DNA of 64,000 nt, taken from contig CALHBF010000014.1 in assembly GCA_937931205.1 (NCBI GenBank), positions 124,001-188,000 of the forward strand. Reading direction: 5' to 3'. The notes below the pieces were generated by a model. That model was given only the letters and a program-made list of their open reading frames with translations. It was not told where the DNA came from and made no database searches. The position numbers and the translations under genes are program-made. The stretch is from an uncultured Bacteriovoracaceae bacterium (lineage in GTDB: Bacteria > Bdellovibrionota > Bacteriovoracia > Bacteriovoracales > Bacteriovoracaceae). This document shows positions 8,968 through 16,327 of the stretch, piece after piece (positions within the stretch are counted from its first letter, which is position 1; every line of letters starts with the position of its first letter).

Positions 8968-9789
8968 CTAATCTTTGCGGTTTAATTCTCCGTAAATCTC
9001 TTTGGAAGACTTATCAAGAATAAGACCTAAAAGTTTAGAGAGAGTTTTAGCGCTATTTTTTTCTAACAACTCTCCTGCTAATTTTCTCAGCTCATCACTG
9101 CCCACTGCTGCTGATTTATTTTTCGAATGAATAAGCAGCACAAACTCACCCTTCACAGTGAGTTGATCTTTAATTGATTCATAATCATGATTCTTAAAAC
9201 GCAGCACTTGCTGAAATTTTTTCGATAATTCACGAACGACACAAACCTCAACTTCACTTGAAATTTTAGCAAGGATGGAAAGTGTTTCTTCAATACGAGT
9301 AGGAGCTTCAAAAAAGATATGTGTCCCATGAGTGAGACCTTCAAACTCACGAGCTTTTTTCTGCTCTTCTCGAACTAGGAATCCATGAAAATGAAAAGGA
9401 ATCGGCGGAAGACCTGAAAGTTCCAACGCCATCACTGGACTTGAGACACCTGAGAAAGATTCAATCTCAATCCCACGACTGATGGCCGCACTCACAAGTG
9501 GATAGGCCGGATCAGAAATCATCGGAGAACCAGCATCACTGGCCAGATAAAGATTATTTCCTGCGACTACCAGATCACAGAAGTGATTAATCTGATGAGC
9601 TTCAGCATGATCGTTAAACGACCATATTTTTTTCCCTTCCAAGCTAATACCTGAGTGATTCAGTAACTCCTTGAACACCCTCGTATCCTCTACGGCGAAA
9701 TACTCACCACTCTTCAAAGCTTCTAAAACACGAGGAGTGAGGTCCCCTAGGTTTCCAATTGGTGTGTTTAAAAGAATGATTTTTCCCAC
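8968..9789 (-). CDS. rsmI: 16S rRNA (cytidine1402-2'-O)-methyltransferase
   Basis: RsmI 2'-O-methylates C1402 in the 16S rRNA decoding centre using SAM. The 273-residue protein has the tetrapyrrole-methylase fold with the family's N-terminal LLNTPIGNLGDLTPRVLEAL, then VEDTRVFKELL, the glycine-rich SDAGSPMISDP, and FSGVSSPVMALELSGLP with FHFHGFL. The start is GTG at 9789 with a G-rich Shine-Dalgarno stretch upstream. The IS30 element ends one base past the stop codon, so its native terminator may have been replaced. It diverges from the STAS gene. Confidence 0.94.
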   Translation of the reverse strand: MGKIILLNTPIGNLGDLTPRVLEALKSGEYFAVEDTRVFKELLNHSGISLEGKKIWSFNDHAEAHQINHFCDLVVAGNNLYLASDAGSPMISDPAYPLVSAAISRGIEIESFSGVSSPVMALELSGLPPIPFHFHGFLVREEQKKAREFEGLTHGTHIFFEAPTRIEETLSILAKISSEVEVCVVRELSKKFQQVLRFKNHDYESIKDQLTVKGEFVLLIHSKNKSAAVGSDELRKLAGELLEKNSAKTLSKLLGLILDKSSKEIYGELNRKD

Positions 9790-9860
9790 TGTTCCCCCGC
9801 TAGGCTTGTTGGTGTTACACTTAAACTGTGTGAGTTAGGGCTAAAACAAGGAGACCCCAT

Positions 9861-10256
9861 ATGAGTATGAAGGCCAACGTGCTTCGTGATGCTAACGGAA
9901 ATATTATTATCCATATGCAGGGAGATTTGAACTATGATCATTCTCTTCCCTTAAGAAATGAGCTTACAAATTTAGCTCAATCTAACCCACACTCAAAAAT
10001 TACGATCGATATCGGCGCTATTGATTTCGTTGGTTCTTCTGGAATCTGTCACTTTGTCGAAACAGTGAAAATCCTTAAAGAAGAAGGCAAACACAATATT
10101 GGCCTCTCTAACGTTAAACCAGAATTCTTACGAATCTTCAAACTCTACTCGATCAATGAAGCGGATTATGTGGCAGAACTAATGGATTTTGATAATGATG
10201 AGACGAATGGGCTTAATTCCCGTTTCGGAAATCGCGCCCATACGTTTGAAAACTAG
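9861..10256 (+). CDS. STAS-domain protein (anti-sigma factor antagonist-like)
   Basis: A 131-residue single-domain protein with the SpoIIAA/RsbV-type STAS fold: a hydrophobic strand (NIIIHMQGDLNYDHS), then KITIDIGAIDFVGSSGI, where the second serine sits at the usual phosphorylation site, then a helix (ICHFVETVKILKEEG). Family members bind anti-sigma kinases or act in larger signalling platforms. No partner kinase or sigma factor gene lies nearby, so the target is unknown. The last 20 residues are polar and lie outside the domain. AAGGAGA precedes the ATG. The 3' end overlaps the convergent gene by 4 bases, and its terminator lies inside that gene. Confidence 0.85.
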   Translation: MSMKANVLRDANGNIIIHMQGDLNYDHSLPLRNELTNLAQSNPHSKITIDIGAIDFVGSSGICHFVETVKILKEEGKHNIGLSNVKPEFLRIFKLYSINEADYVAELMDFDNDETNGLNSRFGNRAHTFEN

Positions 10257-10735
10257 AAATTATACTGAAAAAGATTCATATAGATTGGGGGGAGATTTCC
10301 CCCTTTTTCTTTGTAATTAAACTTCGTCTGAATACTTTGGTGACGATCAAAGAATCCCCCGCCGCTTCTGCTAGAGTTATCTGAGCCGCCGTAACTTGAA
10401 TCATACTCGCTGTCGTTATAAAGCTCGCTAGAGTTTCTGTAAGGAGATGCATCATCGTCATAGTAGCCGCGCGATCTCTGGTGATGGCTTACCAGAACAT
10501 ACGTACCAAAAATGATACCTGCATAAAGACCAAGACTTGCCCCTTGAGCGATGGCACGAGTTGATGTTCCAAAGGCCATGCTGGCCGCACCTAAGAGTGC
10601 ACCGCTAGCCGCTCCATAACCGGTAATCGTTAAAAAGGCCTTTGCTTTTGCCGGAATCTCGGCCTGAGCAGTTCGAGGAGCGACAAAGACAAGAGATAAA
10701 CAAAGAGTTAAAAAAATTCGAGAGAGTGTTTTCAT
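10253..10735 (-). CDS. Exported protein of unknown function with glycine-zipper-like membrane segment
   Basis: A 160-residue protein with a Sec signal peptide probably cleaved after RTAQA (residue 25). The next 55 residues are rich in small residues (TGYGAASGALLGAASM, GASLGLYAGIIFGTYVLV), like glycine-zipper membrane segments. The C-terminal half is Ser/Tyr/Asp/Gly-rich and probably disordered. No recognised domain and no clear Shine-Dalgarno. It overlaps the STAS gene's 3' end by 4 bases. Its place downstream of the minus-strand rnhB/yraN group, 54 bases on, could put it on that transcript. Confidence 0.65.
   Translation of the reverse strand: MKTLSRIFLTLCLSLVFVAPRTAQAEIPAKAKAFLTITGYGAASGALLGAASMAFGTSTRAIAQGASLGLYAGIIFGTYVLVSHHQRSRGYYDDDASPYRNSSELYNDSEYDSSYGGSDNSSRSGGGFFDRHQSIQTKFNYKEKGGNLPPIYMNLFQYNF
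10286..10311 (+). terminator. Rho-independent terminator of the STAS gene
   Basis: GGGGGA, a four-base loop, TCCCCC and then TTTTTCTTT on the plus strand, 30 bases past the STAS stop codon. It lies within the 3' coding part of the convergent minus-strand gene. Confidence 0.7.
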
Positions 10736-10789
10736 ACATTAAGCTTAATGAGAAACCGAAAATTTTGCAAAACATACATACCTGAGTAT

Positions 10790-11113
10790 TTAATTCAAGA
10801 GTCGAACACTCCCTTGAGTTTGTAGAATCAGATTCAAAAAAAGCAGTGAAGAGGCCAGCCGCTGACGTTGTCTCATACTCACATGTAGCCCCATGGTGGA
10901 ACTCTTGATTTCAAAGATCGTAAGCCGTCCCTCTCTCTCATCAAGCTGACATAAGTCAATCTGACCCAACTGACGAGATCTGAGCGTGAGAGCGGAAACA
11001 AGTACTGGAGTATGAAACTGGTGAATCTTTTGAGAATAAAAAAGTTCGCGCTTAATCCCGCAGGAATTCGCGTACTCCTTTGAATGTTTTTCGATGAATG
11101 GGGCTTGGTCCAT
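10790..11113 (-). CDS. Divergent YraN/UPF0102-like nuclease-fold protein
   Basis: A protein of about 107 residues in the position where yraN usually follows rnhB. The core pattern GQIDLCQLD followed by RLTIFEIKSS fits the PD-(D/E)XK arrangement of UPF0102 (usual GEIDLI ... VFVEVKTR), and it is followed by RQRQRLASSLLFL, like the family's basic helix. The N-terminal third is not recognisably conserved. The ATG at 11113 gives a 62-base overlap with rnhB; longer starts reach to 11191, and a shorter start is possible. Function is uncertain even in the family. The assignment rests on the motif plus gene order. Confidence 0.55.
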   Translation of the reverse strand: MDQAPFIEKHSKEYANSCGIKRELFYSQKIHQFHTPVLVSALTLRSRQLGQIDLCQLDEREGRLTIFEIKSSTMGLHVSMRQRQRLASSLLFLNLILQTQGSVRLLN

Positions 11114-11747
11114 GAATCTCCAGTGCCTTTCGATGAACTTCGGTTGGGTAGCCTGCATGTTTATCCATTCCATAAACAGGATAGAGCTCATGCATCTTTT
11201 TCATGTGCTCATCGCGAACAAACTTGGCCAGTATCGAAGCAAGTCCAATCAGTTTTGACTTTGAATCACCTTGAATGATCGTCACTTCTTCGAAGGCAGA
11301 TTCTTTATCCCAACGAAAACTTTTATTTCCATCAATAAGCACGAGCGATTTCTCTTCTTTCATTTCTGAAAGTTCTAGGGCGGCTTCTTTCATCGCGCGC
11401 AAAGAAGCTCCCAGGATATTTTCTCGATCAATCACCTCATGATCCATATCCCAAGTCAGAAGTTTTACTTCTGAACTTCCCAGTTTTAAAACAGCTGGCA
11501 TTCGGAATGAAGTCTCGTGAAGATTAAGAATTTCCAAAATTTTGAATCTATTTTTTTCAGAAAGTTTTTTGGAGTCATCAATGCCAAGAGCTGTCAGTGC
11601 AGCTAACAATGCCTTTAATTCTTTTTTCGAATGAACAACAACTCTTAAAGCTCCCGCTACTACTGGGCCACATAATGGACCACGCCCTACTTCATCGCAG
11701 GCGATAATTTCACGAGGGTAAACAGAATTGAGTTTTAATTCGATCAT
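11052..11747 (-). CDS. rnhB: Ribonuclease HII
   Basis: RNase HII removes ribonucleotides from DNA and degrades RNA in RNA-DNA hybrids. The 231-residue protein shows the catalytic DEVGRGPLCGPVVAGAL (Asp-Glu), DDSKKLSEKNR, LVLIDGNK, GDSKSKLIGLASILAK and MDKHAGYPT, all family landmarks. The start was set at the ATG at 11747, because the longer GTG-initiated reading (11777) begins inside the rplS terminator. No strong Shine-Dalgarno is seen. The gene lies downstream of rplS, as in many bacteria, but is separated from it by a terminator. Confidence 0.93.
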   Translation of the reverse strand: MIELKLNSVYPREIIACDEVGRGPLCGPVVAGALRVVVHSKKELKALLAALTALGIDDSKKLSEKNRFKILEILNLHETSFRMPAVLKLGSSEVKLLTWDMDHEVIDRENILGASLRAMKEAALELSEMKEEKSLVLIDGNKSFRWDKESAFEEVTIIQGDSKSKLIGLASILAKFVRDEHMKKMHELYPVYGMDKHAGYPTEVHRKALEIHGPSPIHRKTFKGVREFLRD

Positions 11748-11763
11748 GATGGCATTTTTTGGC

Positions 11764-11792
11764 AAAAAAAAACCCACCCGTGAGGGTGGGCC
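11764..11792 (-). terminator. Rho-independent terminator after rplS
   Basis: Read on the minus strand: CCCACCC, loop TCAC, GGGTGGG, then a run of nine T. It separates rplS from rnhB. Confidence 0.85.
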
Positions 11793-11806
11793 TTTTAAAG
11801 CATTGA

Positions 11807-12166
11807 TTAACGAGAGTAATCGATTGCAATACGAGCAGCTTTACCAGTTCTTTCACGAAGGTAGAAGTGCTTCGCACGGCGAGACTTACCTTTAGCGATG
11901 ATCTTGATAGATTCAACTGCTGGTGAGTGGAAAGGGAAAACTCTTTCAACACCCATACCTTCAGAAATCTTACGAACACGGAAGTGACCGTTAAGAGTTC
12001 CTGGGTTTTTCATAGCGATACAAGTACCTTGGAAAAGCTGTACACGAGTCTTTTCACCTTCACGAATACGAACACCAACTTCAATAGTGTCACCTGTTCT
12101 GAAAGCTGGGAACTCATTTACTTTCGCGTTTGAGTACTTCTTCTCAACTAATTCTACTAAATTCAT
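11807..12166 (-). CDS. rplS: 50S ribosomal protein L19
   Basis: The 119-residue bL19 is full length and shows FRTGDTIEVGVRIREGEKTRVQLFQGTCI split across its conserved SH3-like strands, FRVRKISEGMGVERVFPFHSP, and the basic C-terminal KGKSRRAKHFYLRER. It binds at the 30S/50S interface. GAGGTTGTT precedes the ATG. It lies 70 bases downstream of a SPOUT methyltransferase gene and ends in a strong terminator. Unlike the usual order, trmD is not next to it (see findings). Confidence 0.97.
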   Translation of the reverse strand: MNLVELVEKKYSNAKVNEFPAFRTGDTIEVGVRIREGEKTRVQLFQGTCIAMKNPGTLNGHFRVRKISEGMGVERVFPFHSPAVESIKIIAKGKSRRAKHFYLRERTGKAARIAIDYSR

Positions 12167-12236
12167 AACAACCTCTCATTCGAGACTTCCTTTCACCACA
12201 ACATTTGGGCCAGAGGGAAGGAAAATAATTATAGGA

Positions 12237-12812
12237 TCAGAGGCTTCTGGCCAGTCGATCACAATAAATTGCGACCGCTGAGCGAACAGACAAATGATTA
12301 TATCCGTCATTTGCTATGCCAAAAATAGGCTCTAGCCGAAAATCGGCCTGCTCAACCGTAGAAGCAGTTAATCCCCATCCAGTACCAAATAACAAGAACA
12401 TAGGTTTACCGTCAAGTGTTAACTTGTTCAGTAACTCTTTTTCTTTTCCGTCATAACTTGTGAAATTGGCGCCGGTCACAACAACTGTTGGACGCTGACC
12501 TTCAATTTTCTCAATTTCCTGACAAGCTAGTTCAATAGAATCAATAACTTCAGCTTCTGCCAGAGCATTTTTACGATCGGGGTTATAAATTAACCCAGAA
12601 TCTGTTTCCCAGAAACCCAGAATTTTCTTCACCATCTGCTGTTGGTTTTGGATTGGTGTTACTAAGAAATAACGCTTGAAGCCAAAAGTGCGAGCAGTAC
12701 GGGCAATATCGTGGATATCAAGATTGGTCACCGAAGTTGTGATTTCTTGACCGTCTTTTGAGCGAATTGGCCCGTGAACTAGGCCGATATAACAAGGAAC
12801 TGGTAAACCCAT
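12237..12812 (-). CDS. SPOUT-class RNA methyltransferase (Methyltrn_RNA_4 / Tm1570-like)
   Basis: A 191-residue protein resembling the Tm1570-type SPOUT family, which in some bacteria is fused to TrmD and in many lies between trmD and rplS. Visible features are YIGLVHGPIRSKDGQEITTSVTNLDIHDIARTARTFG split over the N-terminal region, then PTVVVTGAN, LFGTGWGLT (a SAM-knot glycine loop) and the C-terminal NHLSVRSAVAIYCDRL. The modified RNA position is not established for the family as far as I know. AAAGAGATTTT precedes the ATG. It heads the rplS group and diverges from the men operon. Confidence 0.8.
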   Translation of the reverse strand: MGLPVPCYIGLVHGPIRSKDGQEITTSVTNLDIHDIARTARTFGFKRYFLVTPIQNQQQMVKKILGFWETDSGLIYNPDRKNALAEAEVIDSIELACQEIEKIEGQRPTVVVTGANFTSYDGKEKELLNKLTLDGKPMFLLFGTGWGLTASTVEQADFRLEPIFGIANDGYNHLSVRSAVAIYCDRLARSL

Positions 12813-12924
12813 AAAATCTCTTTAAAAAATCTATTGTGAATAAATTCCTAAGTACCCTCCCAAACAAGCATCTGTCTAGGGAAAAGCTTTGAATCTGCTT
12901 TCCAATAAGTCATAAATCAGCTAA

Positions 12925-13704
12925 ATGAGTCATATGAAAAATACAAGTCTTGCCCCCTTTAGACCCCACGAGCTATTCCTCATTTCTGGACCCTGTTCAG
13001 TTGAGTCGGAAGCTCAGATGCGCCAGATCCTTAATCAGACACATAGGCCGACACTGATTCGTGGTGGAATTTATAAAATGCGCACAAGTTCAAAATCTTT
13101 CCAAGGTTTAGGCCAAGATGGAATTGAGCTCATTGAAAAATTATCGAATGAATATGATTTTAACTTTGTGACAGAAATTACTGATGCTCGTCAGGCAGAA
13201 AAACTCAACAGCATTAGCTCTGTTTTCCAAGTTGGTGCTCGTAACATGTATAACTACGAGCTACTCAAAGAACTCACACAATACGGAAAACCTGTTATCT
13301 TAAAGCGTGGTTTCTCCGCCACTATTTCTGAATGGCTAGGTTCTGCTGAGTATCTTGCAGATCTAGGTGAAGAGAATATTATTCTTTGTGAGCGCGGTGT
13401 TCGTTCTTTTGATACGAAACTTCGTAACATGCTTGATCTTGGATCAGTTATTTACTTGAAGAAAAATACTAACTTTAAAGTTCTTGTTGATCCTTCTCAC
13501 TCGATGGGACTTACTGCCTACGTGACTGATGCGGCCTTAGCTGCAGTTGCGGCAGGAGCTGATGGACTGATTGTGGAAGTTCACCCTGAGCCATCTTGCG
13601 CTCTTAGTGACGGCCAGCAAGCTCTTAACATTGAACAGTTTGATAACCTTGTTTCTAAACTTAAACAGCTCTGCCCGATCTTTGGCAAAGAATTGAGGAT
13701 GTAA
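12925..13704 (+). CDS. aroF: 3-deoxy-7-phosphoheptulonate (DAHP) synthase, KDO8P-synthase-like (type I-beta)
   Basis: Condenses phosphoenolpyruvate and erythrose 4-phosphate, the first step of the shikimate pathway to chorismate. The 259-residue protein has ISGPCSVES (PEP loop), GGIYKMRTSSKSFQG, VTEITD, QVGARNMYNYELLKE, LKRGFSAT, VDPSHSMG and VEVHPEPSCALSDGQQ. This matches the short type I-beta family with no ACT regulatory domain. The usual KPRTSP is KMRTSS here. It is the first gene of the men operon, 2 bases before menG, suggesting chorismate supply is tied to menaquinone synthesis. A weak promoter candidate (TTGAAT near 12889, CATAAA 16 bases on) lies just upstream. An internal ATG at 12934 is an alternative start. 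Confidence 0.9.
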   Translation: MSHMKNTSLAPFRPHELFLISGPCSVESEAQMRQILNQTHRPTLIRGGIYKMRTSSKSFQGLGQDGIELIEKLSNEYDFNFVTEITDARQAEKLNSISSVFQVGARNMYNYELLKELTQYGKPVILKRGFSATISEWLGSAEYLADLGEENIILCERGVRSFDTKLRNMLDLGSVIYLKKNTNFKVLVDPSHSMGLTAYVTDAALAAVAAGADGLIVEVHPEPSCALSDGQQALNIEQFDNLVSKLKQLCPIFGKELRM

Positions 13705-13706
13705 TC

Positions 13707-14378
13707 ATGAGTAAAGCAGAATTTGTCCGTGTGATGTTTAATGACATCTCAACAAAATATGATCTTCTAAATGACATTCTCTCTGCCGGTACACACCGTC
13801 TATGGAAACAAAACTTTGTGGCCATGATCAGTGATACTCGTCCTCGTAAAGTTCTTGATTGCGCTACAGGAACAGGTGACATTGCTTTTGCTTTAAGTGA
13901 ACGCGCTCAGAGTGTGACAGGAATTGATTTTTCTGAAAACATGATCGAAGTGGCGAAGGCCCGTGAATCAGTTCTGCGCAAAGGTGTGCAATTTAGAGTT
14001 GCCGATATTCAAAAGCTTCCGTTCGCTGACAAGGAATTCGATGCGGCCAGCATTTCATTCGGAATCAGAAACGTTGAAAACTTAAAACTTGGTCTTTCTG
14101 AATTAGGCCGAGTTTCAAAATCTCTCTATATCCTTGAGTTCGGACAACCAAAAAATAAAGTTTATGGGAAAGCTTATTTTAATCTCCTAAAGCTTTATGT
14201 TCCTATCTTTGGACTAATCACTGGCAGAAAAGATGCTTACGAGTATCTGATCGCTTCAAGTGAATCATTTCCGAGTGCTCAAAAATTTGCAGATATCATT
14301 AAAGAGTCAACAGACTTTAAAGACGTAGGATTCATTCCTGTGTTTGGTGGTATCGCTTACATTTATTACGCTAAATAA
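13707..14378 (+). CDS. menG: Demethylmenaquinone methyltransferase
   Basis: A SAM-dependent C-methyltransferase (UbiE/MenG family, 223 residues) that makes menaquinone from demethylmenaquinone, the last pathway step. The N-terminal VRVMFNDISTKYDLLNDILS is family-specific, followed by the SAM motif LDCATGTGDIAFAL, GIDFSENMIEVAK, LPFADKEFDAASISFGIRNV in parts, and the C-terminal FGGIAYIYYAK. It lies 2 bases after the DAHP synthase stop and 8 bases before menB. The menaquinone context favours MenG over UbiE, though the enzyme could be bifunctional if ubiquinone were made. Confidence 0.93.
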   Translation: MSKAEFVRVMFNDISTKYDLLNDILSAGTHRLWKQNFVAMISDTRPRKVLDCATGTGDIAFALSERAQSVTGIDFSENMIEVAKARESVLRKGVQFRVADIQKLPFADKEFDAASISFGIRNVENLKLGLSELGRVSKSLYILEFGQPKNKVYGKAYFNLLKLYVPIFGLITGRKDAYEYLIASSESFPSAQKFADIIKESTDFKDVGFIPVFGGIAYIYYAK

Positions 14379-14386
14379 GGATTCAT

Positions 14387-15277
14387 ATGATCTCTCCTAT
14401 CTTTAACGCTGATGACTGGTCGGAAATTGACCTTGGATTCCAAGACATCACTTTTCATAAAGCAAAAGATACGGGTGCGGTTCGTATTGCCTTTAATCGT
14501 CCTGATGTTCGAAATGCTTTTCGTCCACAAACAGTAGATGAACTTCTCCACGCTCTTGAATGGGCCCATCGTGCCAATGATGTAGGAGTGATTCTTCTTA
14601 CTGGAAACGGGCCAAGCTCAAAGGACGGAGGCTGGGCCTTCTGTTCAGGCGGAGATCAGCGCGTTCGTGGAAAACAAGGTTACGAATATAAAGAAGAAAC
14701 AAAATCGAATATGCCGATGGCCCATGGCCGCCTTCATATTTTAGAAGTTCAAAGAATGATCCGCTTTATGCCTAAAGTGGTGATCTGCCTAGTTCCTGGT
14801 TGGGCCTGTGGCGGTGGACACTCACTACATGTGGTGTGTGACCTCACTCTAGCAAGTAAAGAGCATGCTCGCTTTATGCAAACTGATGCTCGCGTAGCAA
14901 GCTTTGATGGTGGATTTGGTTCGGCCTATCTGGCTCGCCAAGTAGGTCAGAAGCGTGCTCGTGAAGTATTCTTCCTAGAGATGGAATACACAGCTGAAGA
15001 AGCCTTCCAGATGGGAATGGTGAATAAAGTAGTTCCTCATGAAGACCTTGAAAAAGTGGGTCTTGAGTGGGCCCGCATGATTTGCAAAAAATCTCCTACT
15101 GCCATTAAGATGCTTAAATTTGGCTTTAACCTGATTGATGATGGTCTGGTGGGACAGCAAGTTTATGCAGGAGAAGCAACACGTCTTGCTTATGGAACAA
15201 ATGAAGCTCAGGAAGGACGCAATTCTTTCTTAGAAAAAAGAGATGCCGATTTCAGTGAGTTTCCCTGGGTCTACTAA
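14387..15277 (+). CDS. menB: 1,4-dihydroxy-2-naphthoyl-CoA synthase
   Basis: MenB cyclises o-succinylbenzoyl-CoA to DHNA-CoA. The 296-residue crotonase-fold protein shows FNRPDVRNAFRPQTVDEL, CSGGDQRVRG (oxyanion hole and family-specific loop), CLVPGWACGGGHSLHVVCDLTLA in parts, FDGGFGSAYLARQVG and the C-terminal EGRNSFLEKRDADFSEFPW. These distinguish MenB from general enoyl-CoA hydratases. AAGGATTCAT precedes the ATG. Its stop codon directly abuts the menF start codon. Confidence 0.96.
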   Translation: MISPIFNADDWSEIDLGFQDITFHKAKDTGAVRIAFNRPDVRNAFRPQTVDELLHALEWAHRANDVGVILLTGNGPSSKDGGWAFCSGGDQRVRGKQGYEYKEETKSNMPMAHGRLHILEVQRMIRFMPKVVICLVPGWACGGGHSLHVVCDLTLASKEHARFMQTDARVASFDGGFGSAYLARQVGQKRAREVFFLEMEYTAEEAFQMGMVNKVVPHEDLEKVGLEWARMICKKSPTAIKMLKFGFNLIDDGLVGQQVYAGEATRLAYGTNEAQEGRNSFLEKRDADFSEFPWVY

Positions 15278-16327
15278 ATGAAGACAATCTCGAGCATTGA
15301 ACAATTCATGATCAATGATGAGTTCTTCTCTTTTGGAGCAATGCTCGCAGATACTCAAAATGATGAACTGATTCTCGCCAGTGGCGGAGAAATATCATCT
15401 GAGAGAAGAGAAAATCAGACGTATTTTTTTGCCAAAGACTTTTATTCAGATTCCTTCACCTTTTATTATCCAAAAAATATTCTAAGAGTTGGCCTTAAAG
15501 AGGCGACAGCTTTTTTTGAGCGTTTCAAAAAGACTCCAAAAATCAGCGAATCAGTGAACTTTGATTATCTTTATGAAGATGATTTCAATGCTTTTAAAGA
15601 CAATCTCGATACCTTGAAAAAGGTTGTGCTCATTTCACGCGAAGAATTTAAAGTAGAAAATTTTCACGAAACACTGAAACACTTTTTCTACTCTGCCCTC
15701 AATTTTGGGACAGGTTATCCTTATGGTTATTGGAATCTAACGAGTGGAATTTTAGGAGCAACTCCTGAACTGCTCTTTAAAGTAAATGATCAGAATCTGG
15801 AGACCTTCGCACTAGCAGGAACGGCCAAGGCAGAATTGGGAGAAGAGCTTCTTGCCTCTTCTAAAGATCGTCATGAACACAATATCGTCATTGATGATAT
15901 TAAAGAAAAGATCTCACCTTTCTGTCATGACATGAGTATCGGTCAAACTCATCTTCATCCTTTTAAGCAAATTGTTCATCTGCGAACTGATTTTAAAACA
16001 AAAATAAATTCAGACTTTGATTTCATCAGTCTCACAAAAAAAATGTCTCCTACTGCTGCCCTTGGCGGGTATCCGATGAATGAGAGTTTAAAATTTTTGA
16101 GACAGACAAAGTATGCTCAAACCTTTCCTCATCGCATTTTTGGTTCAGTCATGGGTCTCGTGACTCCGCAAGAAACACTTACGGTGGTCATGATCAGAAA
16201 CCTTCAATGGGCAGGAGAGAAATTTATTATTGAATGCGGCGGCGGTGTGGTCGCCGAAAGCCAACTTGCTAACGAGCTTAATGAAATTGAATTAAAGCGT
16301 AATGTGATAAGGAAGAACTATCTATGA
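15278..16327 (+). CDS. menF: Isochorismate synthase
   Basis: Converts chorismate to isochorismate at the entry to menaquinone synthesis. The C-terminal chorismate-binding domain is clear: LGATPELLFKV, ALAGTAKAELGEELL, KDRHEHNIVIDDI, MSPTAALGGYP, and IECGGGVVAESQLANEL. At 349 residues it is shorter than typical MenF (about 430), with a reduced N-terminal region, but all active-site motifs are present. The ATG starts immediately after the menB stop, and the 3' end overlaps menD by ATGA. A salicylate or anthranilate synthase role is less likely in this operon. Confidence 0.9.
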   Translation: MKTISSIEQFMINDEFFSFGAMLADTQNDELILASGGEISSERRENQTYFFAKDFYSDSFTFYYPKNILRVGLKEATAFFERFKKTPKISESVNFDYLYEDDFNAFKDNLDTLKKVVLISREEFKVENFHETLKHFFYSALNFGTGYPYGYWNLTSGILGATPELLFKVNDQNLETFALAGTAKAELGEELLASSKDRHEHNIVIDDIKEKISPFCHDMSIGQTHLHPFKQIVHLRTDFKTKINSDFDFISLTKKMSPTAALGGYPMNESLKFLRQTKYAQTFPHRIFGSVMGLVTPQETLTVVMIRNLQWAGEKFIIECGGGVVAESQLANELNEIELKRNVIRKNYL

